Positions 1-9,350 of a stretch of 42,656 nucleotides of DNA are shown here, in pieces. Below the pieces are notes generated by a model. That model worked only from the letters and a program-made list of their open reading frames with translations. It had not been told where the DNA came from and did no database searches. The stretch covers positions 29,266 to 71,921 of the forward strand of contig PLHD01000017.1 of the NCBI GenBank assembly GCA_003138815.1, in the 5' to 3' direction. The stretch is from Acidimicrobiaceae bacterium. Lineage in GTDB: Bacteria > Actinomycetota > Acidimicrobiia > Acidimicrobiales > RAAP-2. The number at the start of each line of letters is the position of its first letter. Positions within the stretch are counted from its first letter, which is position 1. The translations under genes and the position numbers were made by a program.

Positions 1-77
1 CGGTAACGGATGCCGCCGCCCCCCCGGCGCCCACCGCCGACGCGGCCGCGGAGCCGGTCGCCGAAGTCGTCGCTTAA
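1..77 (+). CDS. rpsB: 30S ribosomal protein S2, C-terminal end only (partial)
   Basis: Only the last 24 codons and the TAA stop are present; the reading frame runs in from the left edge. The visible peptide is an Ala/Pro/Glu-rich tail ending in EVVA, with no folded domain in view. The assignment rests on position: rpsB directly precedes tsf in nearly all Actinomycetota and most bacteria, and S2 proteins of this group often carry a low-complexity C-terminal extension. The tail itself would not identify the gene. Confidence 0.7.
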   Translation, partial: VTDAAAPPAPTADAAAEPVAEVVA

Positions 78-110
78 TTCGTTCATCGAGATTCAAAGAG
101 GAGAACCAAG

Positions 111-902
111 GTGGCTATCACCGCAAAAGACGTGCAAGCGCTGCGCCAGTCGACTGGTGTTGGAATGATGGATGCCAAGAGGGCGCTCGAGGAGAATAAC
201 GGCGACGTGCAAGCGGCCACCCAGTGGTTGCGCGTTCACGGGATTGCCTCGGCGGCGAAGCGCGCTGATCGCGAAGCCGGTGAAGGCGCCGTCGCGGTCG
301 TGCGCGACGGCAACGTCGCCGCCATCGTCGAGTTGCGCTGTGAGACGGACTTCGTCGCGAAATCAGAAGAGTTCGTTTCACTGGTCGACGAGATGGCGGC
401 CCGGGTAGCCGCCGAAGGCGAAAGCGCCACCGAACAGTTCAAGGATCGGATCGAGACGCTGCTCACGACACTGAAGGAGAACATCTCGCTCGGTCGGGTG
501 TGCCGCCTCGAAGCCGGCGACGACGAGGTCGTTGAGACGTACATCCATCACCAGTCCGGTCGTGGCGTGAACGCTGTCGCGGTCGTCGTCAAGGGGGGCT
601 CGCAGGAGGTCGCTCACGAGATCGCGGTCCATATTGCGTTCGCGCGACCGGTGTACTTGAAGCGCGGCGAAGTTCCATCGGACGAAGTCGACGCCGAGCG
701 CAAGACGGTCGAGGAGATCTCGCGCAATGAAGGCAAGCCCGAGGCGGCTCTGCCCAAGATCATCGAAGGGCGCCTGAACGGATGGTTCAAGGAGCGCGTG
801 CTCCTGGAGCAGCCGTACGTGAAGGACGAGAAGCAGTCCATTGAGCAGTTCTTGGGCGGCGCCGTGATCACGGCGTTCGCCCAGGTCGCGATCGGGAGTT
901 AG
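111..902 (+). CDS. tsf: Elongation factor Ts
   Basis: EF-Ts is the cytoplasmic nucleotide exchange factor that releases GDP from EF-Tu. The 263-residue protein has the N-terminal UBA-like domain with the signature TGVGMMDAK (residues 15-23) and the core signature CETDFVAK (77-84), followed by the dimerisation and C-terminal regions. Length is close to the usual 270-290. The GTG start is fixed by AGAGGAG at 97-103, seven bases upstream. It follows the rpsB tail by 33 bases and precedes pyrH by 9, the standard rpsB-tsf-pyrH-frr order, so co-transcription is likely. Confidence 0.98.
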   Translation: MAITAKDVQALRQSTGVGMMDAKRALEENNGDVQAATQWLRVHGIASAAKRADREAGEGAVAVVRDGNVAAIVELRCETDFVAKSEEFVSLVDEMAARVAAEGESATEQFKDRIETLLTTLKENISLGRVCRLEAGDDEVVETYIHHQSGRGVNAVAVVVKGGSQEVAHEIAVHIAFARPVYLKRGEVPSDEVDAERKTVEEISRNEGKPEAALPKIIEGRLNGWFKERVLLEQPYVKDEKQSIEQFLGGAVITAFAQVAIGS

Positions 903-911
903 GGAATTCCT

Positions 912-1622
912 GTGCGCCGGGTCGTCCTGAAACTCTCGGGTGAAGCTCTCGCTTCAGCCGCGAGTGACGAGACGATCGACGCGTCCACCGTTGACTTTCT
1001 GGCTCGCGAGATCGCCAAGGCCATGGAGCGTGGCGGGTTGGAACTCGCCGTGGTCGTGGGCGGCGGCAACATCTGGCGCGGCGCCACTGGTGCCATGGCC
1101 GGAATGAACCGCGCAAATTCAGACCTCATGGGCATGCTCGGCACCGTCATCAACGCCCTGGCGTTGCAAGACGCCATCGAGAGCCACGGTCGCCCGACCC
1201 GGGTGATGTCGGCGATCGGCATGGATCAAGTCGCCGAGCCCTACATCCGACGTCGCGCGGTGCGCCACCTCGAGAAGAGTCGAGTTGTCATCTTCGCCGC
1301 GGGAATGGGCAACCCGTATTTCACGACGGACACGCCCGCCGCGCAACGCGCCGCGGAGATCGAGGCGGAGATTGTCTTGAAGGGCACTCACGGTGGGGTC
1401 GACGGTGTCTACGACGAGGATCCGCGGATCAACCCTAATGCCACCAAGTTCGACGAGATCTCCTTTGACGAGGTGATCGCGCGCAACCTGCGAGTGATGG
1501 ACATGACCGCAATCACGTTCTGCAAGGACAACCATCTGCCGCTACGAGTTTTTGACCTGATGGCGGACGGAAACCTGGGACGCGCGCTCGACGGGTTCGC
1601 CGTCGGTACGCTGGTGAAGTAA
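912..1622 (+). CDS. pyrH: UMP kinase
   Basis: Phosphorylates UMP to UDP with ATP, the committed step towards UTP and CTP; cytoplasmic, hexameric, amino-acid-kinase fold. The 236-residue product has KLSGE near the N-terminus (residues 7-11) and the phosphate-binding stretch GGGNIWRG (50-57), both typical of bacterial PyrH rather than the unrelated eukaryotic-type UMP/CMP kinases. The start is GTG. The stop TAA shares one base with the ATG of frr (TAATG), suggesting translational coupling. Confidence 0.97.
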   Translation: MRRVVLKLSGEALASAASDETIDASTVDFLAREIAKAMERGGLELAVVVGGGNIWRGATGAMAGMNRANSDLMGMLGTVINALALQDAIESHGRPTRVMSAIGMDQVAEPYIRRRAVRHLEKSRVVIFAAGMGNPYFTTDTPAAQRAAEIEAEIVLKGTHGGVDGVYDEDPRINPNATKFDEISFDEVIARNLRVMDMTAITFCKDNHLPLRVFDLMADGNLGRALDGFAVGTLVK

Positions 1623-2191
1623 TGGATAACGAACTCGTCGAACTGGTGATGGAAGATACGCGCGGGAAGATGGCCAAGGCCATCGAGCACGTCAAGGCCG
1701 AGTTCGCCACGGTGCGAACGGGGCGCGCGTCGTCGTCGCTCGTCGAGAACCTGCTCGTCGACTACTTCGGCACCGAGACTCCGCTCAGGCAGTTGGCGAA
1801 TTTCTCGGTTCCCGAGCCGCGCCTGCTCGTCGTCTCGCCGTTCGACAAGACCACGATGGCCGCCATCGAAAAGGCGATCACCATCGCGGACCTGGGACTC
1901 AACCCCTCCAACGATGGCCAGGTGATTCGCCTGGCGTTCCCCTCGTTGACCGAGGAACGCCGCAAGGGCTTCGTCAAGATGGTTCGCACGAAGGCCGAGG
2001 AGGGCAGGGTCGCCCTTCGCGGCGTGCGCCGTCACGCGCGCCAGGAACTCGAGACCCTCGAGAAGGATCACGGTCTGTCCAAGGACGAGATCGAGCGACT
2101 CGAGAAGGTTCTGGACAAGATGACCCAGGACGAGGTCGCGGTGGTCGACGCGATGCTGCATCACAAGGAACAGGAACTTCTTGAAGTCTGA
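1622..2191 (+). CDS. frr: Ribosome recycling factor
   Basis: RRF acts with EF-G and IF3 to split the post-termination ribosome. The 189-residue protein has the normal length and the conserved three-helix-bundle features, including VRTGRASSSLVENL near the N-terminus and the C-terminal helix ending in a Glu-rich segment. It starts at the ATG overlapping the pyrH stop and its own 3' end overlaps the proposed cdsA start by 11 bases. No irregularity seen. Confidence 0.97.
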   Translation: MDNELVELVMEDTRGKMAKAIEHVKAEFATVRTGRASSSLVENLLVDYFGTETPLRQLANFSVPEPRLLVVSPFDKTTMAAIEKAITIADLGLNPSNDGQVIRLAFPSLTEERRKGFVKMVRTKAEEGRVALRGVRRHARQELETLEKDHGLSKDEIERLEKVLDKMTQDEVAVVDAMLHHKEQELLEV

Positions 2192-3497
2192 CGACGGCTC
2201 CTTCTTCGACGACACCGGAGAGACGCCGGTGGTGAGTTCGACGGATTCGCGTGTCACCATCACGGGCGCGGAAGTCGCGGCCGAGGCCGTCGAAGAGGCT
2301 CCATTGATCGACGAGGCCACGCTGCTGCCTCACTGGACCGATGCCCCGACCGGCCAGGTGCCGATCGTCGTGGCGCGCGAGGCCGCCGACAGCGACGATC
2401 CCTGGTCCGCCGTCCCGTCGCCCGCCTGGCGCGAGGGCGAGGCCGACTGGGTCGCGTACGAGGAGCAGTTTGACGTCTCGATCCTGGCCGGCGAGACGAA
2501 AGAGGATGAGGATATCCGACCCTGGGAGTTCGTCGAACCTGAAGCGCCGGCCGTTGAAGAGGAGATCCTCGAAGAGCCTCTCCGGCCCGAACCTCCCCGG
2601 CCCGAGGCGTTGCGGGCGCACCGCACGCGTCGGACCGTGTCGGAGAACCCTCTGGCGGGCCGCGCGGTGCGCCAGGCCGCCCAGAAGAGCGTGTCGCGGG
2701 CGACGATTACGGGGATACTGCTGGCCGCTTTGGTGAGCGCCGTCTTCCTGGCGGGCAACCTGCCGGTGGTGCTCATGTTGCTGGTCGTGCTGGGCCTCGC
2801 CGCCGCGGAGGCCTACGCGGCCTTCCGCACCGTCGGCGCCCACCCTGCGACGCTGTTGGGGATCGTCGCCGTGCTGACCCTCGGCGTGGCCACCTACAAC
2901 AAGGGGCAGAGCGCGTTCGGTGCGGTTTCGGTGCTGCTGCTGATCGCCGGATTCGTGTGGTACCTGAGCGCCCCCAAGAAGATCGACGTCCTGGATGGAC
3001 TGGGCGCCACGCTCTTCGTCTACATCTGGGTAGGGATACTCGGGTCGTACTCGCTGCTGCTCGTGTCGCCTCGCTCGTTCGCCGATCGCCACGGGCTGGC
3101 CTACCTCTTTGGCGCGATCGTCTTGACGGTGGCCAACGACACCGGCGCCCTGTTCATCGGACGCTGGCTCGGACGTCACCCACTCAACAAGTACCTGTCG
3201 CCCAACAAGACGATCGAGGGAGCGATCGGCGGCTCGGTCGTCACGCTGCTGGCGGGGTTCGTCCTCGTTCCCATGATCAGCCCCTGGACCACCAGGGCGG
3301 CCCTGGAGATAGCGGTCGCGCTCTGCGTCGTAATCCCACTGGGTGATCTCTTCGAGTCGATGGTCAAGCGAACGCTCGGGGTCAAGGACCTGGGCCGACT
3401 GCTACCGGGCCACGGCGGCCTGCTGGACCGCATCGACGGACTGCTGTTCGCGCTGCCGACGGTGTTCTATCTGACGCACATCCTCAAACTGGGTTAG
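2181..3497 (+). CDS. cdsA: Phosphatidate cytidylyltransferase with long acidic N-terminal extension
   Basis: Makes CDP-diacylglycerol from phosphatidic acid and CTP, the precursor of all phospholipids; integral membrane enzyme. The C-terminal CDP-DAG synthase signature is complete at residues about 393-420 (SMVKRTLG, then KDLGRLLPGHGG, then LDRIDG). Multiple hydrophobic segments begin at about residue 174. Residues 1-173 are soluble, rich in Glu, Asp and Pro, and absent from ordinary CdsA proteins of about 270-300 residues. The start is uncertain: TTG at 2181 overlaps frr; in-frame GTG codons at 2229 and 2232 are alternatives that would still leave a long extension. dxr begins two bases after the stop. 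Confidence 0.93.
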   Translation: MKSDDGSFFDDTGETPVVSSTDSRVTITGAEVAAEAVEEAPLIDEATLLPHWTDAPTGQVPIVVAREAADSDDPWSAVPSPAWREGEADWVAYEEQFDVSILAGETKEDEDIRPWEFVEPEAPAVEEEILEEPLRPEPPRPEALRAHRTRRTVSENPLAGRAVRQAAQKSVSRATITGILLAALVSAVFLAGNLPVVLMLLVVLGLAAAEAYAAFRTVGAHPATLLGIVAVLTLGVATYNKGQSAFGAVSVLLLIAGFVWYLSAPKKIDVLDGLGATLFVYIWVGILGSYSLLLVSPRSFADRHGLAYLFGAIVLTVANDTGALFIGRWLGRHPLNKYLSPNKTIEGAIGGSVVTLLAGFVLVPMISPWTTRAALEIAVALCVVIPLGDLFESMVKRTLGVKDLGRLLPGHGGLLDRIDGLLFALPTVFYLTHILKLG

Positions 3498-3499
3498 CG

Positions 3500-4672
3500 A
3501 TGTCATTCGCGCGTCCCAGCGTGGCGCTCTTGGGCGCCACAGGCTCGATCGGAACCCAGACACTCGACGTGCTCCGGTCCCAGCTGGGCGCGTTCGAGCT
3601 GGTGTCGATCGCCGGAGGGCAACGCGTCGGAGAGCTGGCCGCCATCGCCCGGGAGTTCCGAGTTGGGCGAATCGGCGTGCTCGCCGACGCCGACCGCGAG
3701 GTGCTGGCGGACCTCGTGAGCGACGACGTCGACATCGTGGTCGGCTCGGCGGGTCTGGCCGAGCTGGCCGCCAGCGCCGACATCGTGGTGAACGCGGTGG
3801 TCGGCTTCGCCGGTCTGCCCGTGACCATGGCGGCGCTGGGGGCAGGAAAGCGACTCGCGCTGGCCAACAAGGAGTCGCTGATCGCGGCGGCGCCGCTGGT
3901 TCGAATGGCCCGCGAGACTCCCGGTGCGGTGATCCTGCCCATCGACTCCGAGCACTGCGCCATCCATCAGTGCCTCGCGAGCTCTCGCGGGGAGCCCGGG
4001 CATCCTGACGTGCGCCGACTGCTGCTGACCGCGTCCGGCGGGCCCTTCCGCGGGTGGTCGGCGCAGCGACTGGCCACGGCGACCAGAGAGGACGCGCTGC
4101 ACCACCCGACGTGGTCAATGGGACCCAAGATCACCATCGACTCGTCGACCTTGATGAACAAGGGTCTCGAGGTGCTCGAGGCGTCCGCGCTCTTCGCGAT
4201 AGACGTCGAGCGCATCGACGTGGTCGTGCATCCCCAGTCGATCGTGCACTCCATGGTCGAGTACGTCGACGGGTCGATCATCGCCCAGCTGTCCAAGCCG
4301 GACATGCGCCTGCCCATCGCCTACTGCCTGGGGCTGCCCGGTCGGCTGGACCACGCCTGGGGCGAGATCGACTTCACCCAGCCGCTCGAATTGACCTTCG
4401 AGAAGCCGGACCGAGAGGCCTTCCCGGCGTTGGCCCTCGCCTACAGCGCCGCCCGGCGTGGCGGCGCTGCGCCGGCGTGGCTCAGCGCGGCCAACGAGGT
4501 CGCTGTCGAGGCCTTTCTGGCCGACGAGCTGGCCTGGTCGGACATCGTGGCGACGGTCGCGGCGGTGATGGACCTCTACGTGGACGATCCGCTCGACTCG
4601 CTCGAGGACCTGGTGGAGAACGACGCGGTTGCCCGACAACTGGCTCACGGTATCCTCAAAAAGCAGCCATGA
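3500..4672 (+). CDS. dxr: 1-deoxy-D-xylulose 5-phosphate reductoisomerase
   Basis: Converts DXP to 2-C-methyl-D-erythritol 4-phosphate with NADPH and a divalent metal, the committed step of the MEP isoprenoid pathway. The 390-residue product shows the dinucleotide-binding GATGSIG (residues 12-18), NKES (123-126), the metal ligands D149 and E151 in DSEHCAIHQC, and the flexible-loop and substrate region around HPTWSMGPKITIDSSTLMNK. Its stop overlaps the rseP start as ATGA. With ispG two genes downstream, this places two MEP enzymes in one transcription unit. Confidence 0.97.
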   Translation: MSFARPSVALLGATGSIGTQTLDVLRSQLGAFELVSIAGGQRVGELAAIAREFRVGRIGVLADADREVLADLVSDDVDIVVGSAGLAELAASADIVVNAVVGFAGLPVTMAALGAGKRLALANKESLIAAAPLVRMARETPGAVILPIDSEHCAIHQCLASSRGEPGHPDVRRLLLTASGGPFRGWSAQRLATATREDALHHPTWSMGPKITIDSSTLMNKGLEVLEASALFAIDVERIDVVVHPQSIVHSMVEYVDGSIIAQLSKPDMRLPIAYCLGLPGRLDHAWGEIDFTQPLELTFEKPDREAFPALALAYSAARRGGAAPAWLSAANEVAVEAFLADELAWSDIVATVAAVMDLYVDDPLDSLEDLVENDAVARQLAHGILKKQP

Positions 4673-5931
4673 CTGAAACCTTCTCGGATCGCCGCTCGCT
4701 GGTCGGCCTGGTGCTGGGAACCGTCGTGCTCGCCGCGCTGCTGACGTGGTGGGGCGGGTGGGCCCTGCCGGTCGTGATCGTCGCGGTGCTGCTCATGGTG
4801 ATGGGCCACGAATTCGGGCACTTCCTCACGGCCAAGCGGGCCGGGATGCAGGTGACCGACTTCTTCGTGGGCTTCGGACCGGTGGTGTGGGCCACGACCC
4901 GGGGCGAGACCCGCTACGGGGTTCGAGCGCTGCCGCTGGGCGGTTACGTGAAGGTGCCCGGGATGACCTGGAGCGCACCGGTGGACGACGGGTTGGAAGG
5001 GCGCACGTACCGCTCGGCCTCGTACCCGCGGAAGGTCCTCTTCGCCTCGGCCGGTTCCCTGATGCACGTGGTGATGGCCCTCGTCCTGGCGTTCGTTGCG
5101 CTGACCGTGGTGGGGTTCCCGTCACAGAGCCACGTGGGCGTCGTGGCCTTCACCGAGTGGCAAGGGCACGCCAAGAACGCCGCGCAGCTGGCGGGACTGA
5201 AGATCGGCGACCGTATCGTCTCAGTGGACGGCCACACGGTCACCAACGAGGACGCGCTGGTCACCATCGTGCACGGCGACACCGGACGCCGCCTGACCCT
5301 GGTCGTCGAGCGCCACGGCCACGACCTGACCCTGCACGCGACGCCGGTCGACGGGCGCACGCTCAAGGCGGACGGCGTCCCCCTGGCCGTCGGCAAGAAG
5401 CCCGAGGGGTATCTCGGCATCGAACTCGAGGCCCAGACCGTGCGCTCGTCAGTCTGGGCGGCGGTGCCGGCATCCTTCTCCCAGATAGGAGCCACGATCT
5501 CGGCGGCGGCGCACGCGATGGTGCACGTCTTCTCGCCCGGCGAGTTCTCGAGCCTCTTCCACCAGGTGGCCTCGCCCAAGGCGGCCGAGAACCGCACGGC
5601 GCAGTTGACCCGTCCGGAGTCGATCGTGGGCGTGGTGCGAATCGCGGTCCAGGGCACGCAGTCGAACGGTTTCGGGACCCTGTTGAACATCCTGGTCATC
5701 CTGAACATCTTCGTCGGCATGCTCAACATGCTGCCGATGCTGCCGCTCGACGGGGGCTACGTGGTGGTGGCGACGTACGAGCGGCTGCGCAGCCGCCGGG
5801 GAGTGCGCTACCACGCTGACGTAAACAAGCTGACCCCCCTGGCCTACGCCTTCATGAGCGTGCTCCTGGTGCTCTTCGCCTGCACGCTCTACCTCGACAT
5901 CGCCCATCCGATCGTCAATCCCTTCCAGTAG
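4669..5931 (+). CDS. rseP: Site-2-type intramembrane metalloprotease (M50 family)
   Basis: A zinc protease that cleaves transmembrane anti-sigma factors and similar substrates; in mycobacteria the orthologue in this position is Rip1. The 420-residue protein has a first membrane segment, the zinc-binding HEFGH (residues 47-51) inside the next, a PDZ domain in the middle (about 150-230), and the C-terminal NMLPMLPLDGGY carrying the third zinc ligand. The ATG at 4669 overlaps the dxr stop, which defines the start; the open frame extends further upstream only as a shadow of dxr. Substrates cannot be told from the sequence. Confidence 0.95.
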   Translation: MTETFSDRRSLVGLVLGTVVLAALLTWWGGWALPVVIVAVLLMVMGHEFGHFLTAKRAGMQVTDFFVGFGPVVWATTRGETRYGVRALPLGGYVKVPGMTWSAPVDDGLEGRTYRSASYPRKVLFASAGSLMHVVMALVLAFVALTVVGFPSQSHVGVVAFTEWQGHAKNAAQLAGLKIGDRIVSVDGHTVTNEDALVTIVHGDTGRRLTLVVERHGHDLTLHATPVDGRTLKADGVPLAVGKKPEGYLGIELEAQTVRSSVWAAVPASFSQIGATISAAAHAMVHVFSPGEFSSLFHQVASPKAAENRTAQLTRPESIVGVVRIAVQGTQSNGFGTLLNILVILNIFVGMLNMLPMLPLDGGYVVVATYERLRSRRGVRYHADVNKLTPLAYAFMSVLLVLFACTLYLDIAHPIVNPFQ

Positions 5932-5944
5932 GCGCTTGGAGCGG

Positions 5945-5958
5945 GCCGCGCGCGCGGC
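5945..5958. repeat. 14-bp GC palindrome between rseP and ispG
   Basis: GCCGCGC followed directly by GCGCGGC forms a perfect palindrome in the 38-base gap between the rseP stop and the ispG start. There is no loop and no T-run after it, so it is not a convincing terminator. It could be a chance product of high GC or a weak RNA fold ahead of ispG. Confidence 0.35.
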
Positions 5959-5969
5959 AGACTGGGGGA

Positions 5970-7199
5970 GTGGATGTAACCGCCAGTTCCCTCAGCCCCC
6001 GTCGCCTCACCCGTCAGATTTCCGTCGGCTCGGTCCAGATCGGCGGCGACGCGCCGGTCTCGGTGCAGTCGATGACCACTACCAAGACCGCCGACGTCGA
6101 AGGAACGCTCCAGCAGATCTACGCGCTCGCCGCCGCCGGTGCCGACATCGTGCGCTGCACGTGCAACGATCGCGGCGCGGCCGAGGGCCTGGCCCAGATC
6201 GTCCCCAGGTCGCCGGTGCCGATCGTGGCCGACATCCACTTCCACGTCGAGATGGCCCTCGCGGCCCTCGAGGCCGGGGTGCACGGCCTGCGCCTGAACC
6301 CCGGCAACCTGCGCAAGCCCGAAGAGATCAAGCTGGTGGCGAGCGAGGCTCGCGATCGCGGCGTCCCGATCCGGATCGGCGTCAACGCGGGAAGCTTGCA
6401 TCCCGACATCTACGCACGCTTCGGCGGCGCGACCCCCGAGGCGCTGGTGGAGTCGGCGCGCATCGAGCTGGCGTACTTCGAGGAGGTCGGATTCTCCGAC
6501 GTCAAGATCTCGGTCAAGGCGTCCTCGGTGGCCACCATGATCGCCGCGTACCGACTGGCCTCGGAGGCCTTCGACCATCCGCTGCACCTGGGCGTCACCG
6601 AGGCGGGTCCGTTGCCGGGCGGCCTCTTGAAGGGCACCGCCGGAATCGCGACGCTGCTCGCCGAAGGCATCGGCGACACGCTGCGCTACTCGCTGACGGC
6701 TGATCCTGTGGAGGAGGCGCGCGCCGGTCGCCAGTTGCTCGAGGTCCTCGGGATGCGAGAGCGCAAGGGCCTCGACCTGATCGCCTGTCCGAGCTGCGGA
6801 CGCGCCGAGGTCGACGTCATCAAGATCGCGAACGAGGCCCAGAGCGCCCTTTCGGCGCTGGAGCTGCCGATCCAGGTGGCCGTGATGGGCTGCGTGGTGA
6901 ACGGGCCGGGTGAGGCGCGCCACGCGGACCTCGGCATCGCCGCCGGCAAGAAGCGCGGCCACCTCTTCATCCAGGGCCAGATCGTTCGCGTCGTGCCCGA
7001 GGACGAGATGGTCGCGGCGCTGGTCGAGGAGGCCCAGAAGATCGCCGCCGAAGGCATCGAGGCGCGCCTGGCCGCGCGCGACACGTCCGCGGAGGCCGAG
7101 GCGGCGGCGGACCGGGCGCTTCTGCTGGACGACAAGGGCGCCGATGCGAACCACGCCGCCGAACGAATCGAGAGGATCCGTCGACGCACCGAGGGTTGA
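5970..7199 (+). CDS. ispG: 4-hydroxy-3-methylbut-2-en-1-yl diphosphate synthase (flavodoxin/ferredoxin)
   Basis: Reductively opens methylerythritol cyclodiphosphate to HMBPP, the penultimate MEP step, using a [4Fe-4S] cluster. The 409-residue protein has the substrate-binding QSMTTTKT near residue 32, LRLNPGN, and the cluster ligands C273 and C276 (CPSCGR) and C308 (MGCVVNGPGEA), with the conserved E315 as further ligand. The short two-domain bacterial form is represented. The GTG start at 5970 sits against a GGGGGAG stretch that is too close for ideal ribosome binding, so the exact start is less certain than the gene. Confidence 0.96.
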   Translation: MDVTASSLSPRRLTRQISVGSVQIGGDAPVSVQSMTTTKTADVEGTLQQIYALAAAGADIVRCTCNDRGAAEGLAQIVPRSPVPIVADIHFHVEMALAALEAGVHGLRLNPGNLRKPEEIKLVASEARDRGVPIRIGVNAGSLHPDIYARFGGATPEALVESARIELAYFEEVGFSDVKISVKASSVATMIAAYRLASEAFDHPLHLGVTEAGPLPGGLLKGTAGIATLLAEGIGDTLRYSLTADPVEEARAGRQLLEVLGMRERKGLDLIACPSCGRAEVDVIKIANEAQSALSALELPIQVAVMGCVVNGPGEARHADLGIAAGKKRGHLFIQGQIVRVVPEDEMVAALVEEAQKIAAEGIEARLAARDTSAEAEAAADRALLLDDKGADANHAAERIERIRRRTEG

Positions 7200-7241
7200 G
7201 CCGGGTTTCGCTAGGGTTTGTCAACCCATCAGAGGAGAACC

Positions 7242-8651
<1,410 letters not shown>

Positions 8652-8713
8652 GACGGGCTCCATCGGCCTCGGATTGAGGACGAGAAACCGGTCGTTTACT
8701 GGTCACGGCTCGA

Positions 8714-8742
8714 TTGTGACCGGTGCCTGATACTGCTACAAT
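8714..8742 (+). promoter_or_regulatory. Sigma-70-like promoter of the rimP-nusA-infB operon
   Basis: TTGTGA (8714-8719) and TACAAT (8737-8742) are separated by exactly 17 bases and match the housekeeping consensus TTGACA/TATAAT at 4 and 5 of 6 positions. The start of transcription would fall near 8749-8751, giving a leader of roughly 95 bases before rimP. This is one of the best promoter-like sequences I saw in the window. Confidence 0.75.
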
Positions 8743-8780
8743 TGTCCCCGACAGTCCGCCAAGGACGTTTGGACTCGTTT

Positions 8781-8805
8781 AAGCGCGGGCCTCGGGCCCG
8801 CGCTT
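8781..8805 (+). terminator. Terminator-like hairpin in the rimP-nusA leader
   Basis: AAGCGCGGGCC (8781-8791) and GGCCCGCGCTT (8795-8805) are perfect 11-base complementary arms around the 3-base loop TCG. The tail is TCTCATTGTC, only moderately T-rich. It lies about 30 bases into the predicted transcript and 39 bases ahead of rimP, so it would act within its own operon. It could be an attenuator, a NusA-responsive pause site or a stability hairpin. The sequence shows the fold, not the function. Confidence 0.6.
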
Positions 8806-8844
8806 TCTCATTGTCTGACGTCCGGCGACATAGAGAGGAGCGCG

Positions 8845-9348
8845 ATGGCCATGGATTTGGAGACACCACTGCGCTCACTGCTTGCTCCGCTCGGGCTGGG
8901 CCTCTACGATCTGGAACTCATTGCCGGGACCCTGCACGTCACCGTGATCAAGGACGGCGGCGTGGACCTGGAGTCGCTCACCAAGGCGAACCGGGCGATC
9001 TCCGAGTGGCTGGACGTCAACGACCCGATACCCGGGCGCTACACGCTCGACGTCGCGAGCCCCGGCCTCGAGCGTCGCCTGCGCACGCCAACCCACTTCC
9101 AGAGCACCGTGGGCGAGGTCGTGACCCTGCGTGAGATCCGCGATGGCGAGCCGACCCGTCGGCTCGAAGGCACCGTGGTCGACGCCGGCGAGACCTCGGT
9201 CACGCTCGATGACGCCGAGCACGGCCGCGTCGTCGTGCCGTTTGCCAGCGTCGAGCGCGCCCGAACGGTCTTCAAGTGGGGCGCCGAAGCCAAGCCTTCC
9301 CCTTCACGCGCCAAGCCCAAATCCTCAACGACGAGCAAGAAAGGTTGA
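8845..9348 (+). CDS. rimP: Ribosome maturation factor RimP
   Basis: Assists 30S subunit maturation. The 167-residue protein begins with the two-layer RimP_N fold (residues about 10-85, with LTKANRAISEWLDVNDPIPGRY split across it and the conserved DVASPGLERRL) followed by a small SH3-like C-terminal domain and a Ser/Lys-rich tail. The ATG at 8845 has AGAGGAG at the right distance; a second ATG six bases later is less well spaced. nusA starts two bases after the stop. The rimP-nusA-ylxR-infB order is the classical nusA operon. Confidence 0.93.
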   Translation: MAMDLETPLRSLLAPLGLGLYDLELIAGTLHVTVIKDGGVDLESLTKANRAISEWLDVNDPIPGRYTLDVASPGLERRLRTPTHFQSTVGEVVTLREIRDGEPTRRLEGTVVDAGETSVTLDDAEHGRVVVPFASVERARTVFKWGAEAKPSPSRAKPKSSTTSKKG

Positions 9349-9350
9349 TC

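Larger units (their letters stand above)
8652..8844 (+). other. Intergenic region: proS end, rimP-nusA operon promoter and leader
   Basis: The 193-base gap holds no open frame of note. Near the proS end, ACTGGTCAC (8698-8706) and GTGACCGGT (8716-8724) form a 9-bp inverted repeat with one G-T mismatch; no T-run follows, so it may be an operator overlapping the -35 element rather than a terminator. A promoter, an untranslated leader of about 95 bases and a strong hairpin follow, listed separately. AGAGGAG at 8834-8840 is the rimP ribosome-binding site. Confidence 0.7.

Noticed and set aside
7218-7241. Earlier proS start at 7218
   Set aside because: AGAGGAG at 7231-7237 would fall inside the gene, and it is well placed for GTG 7242.
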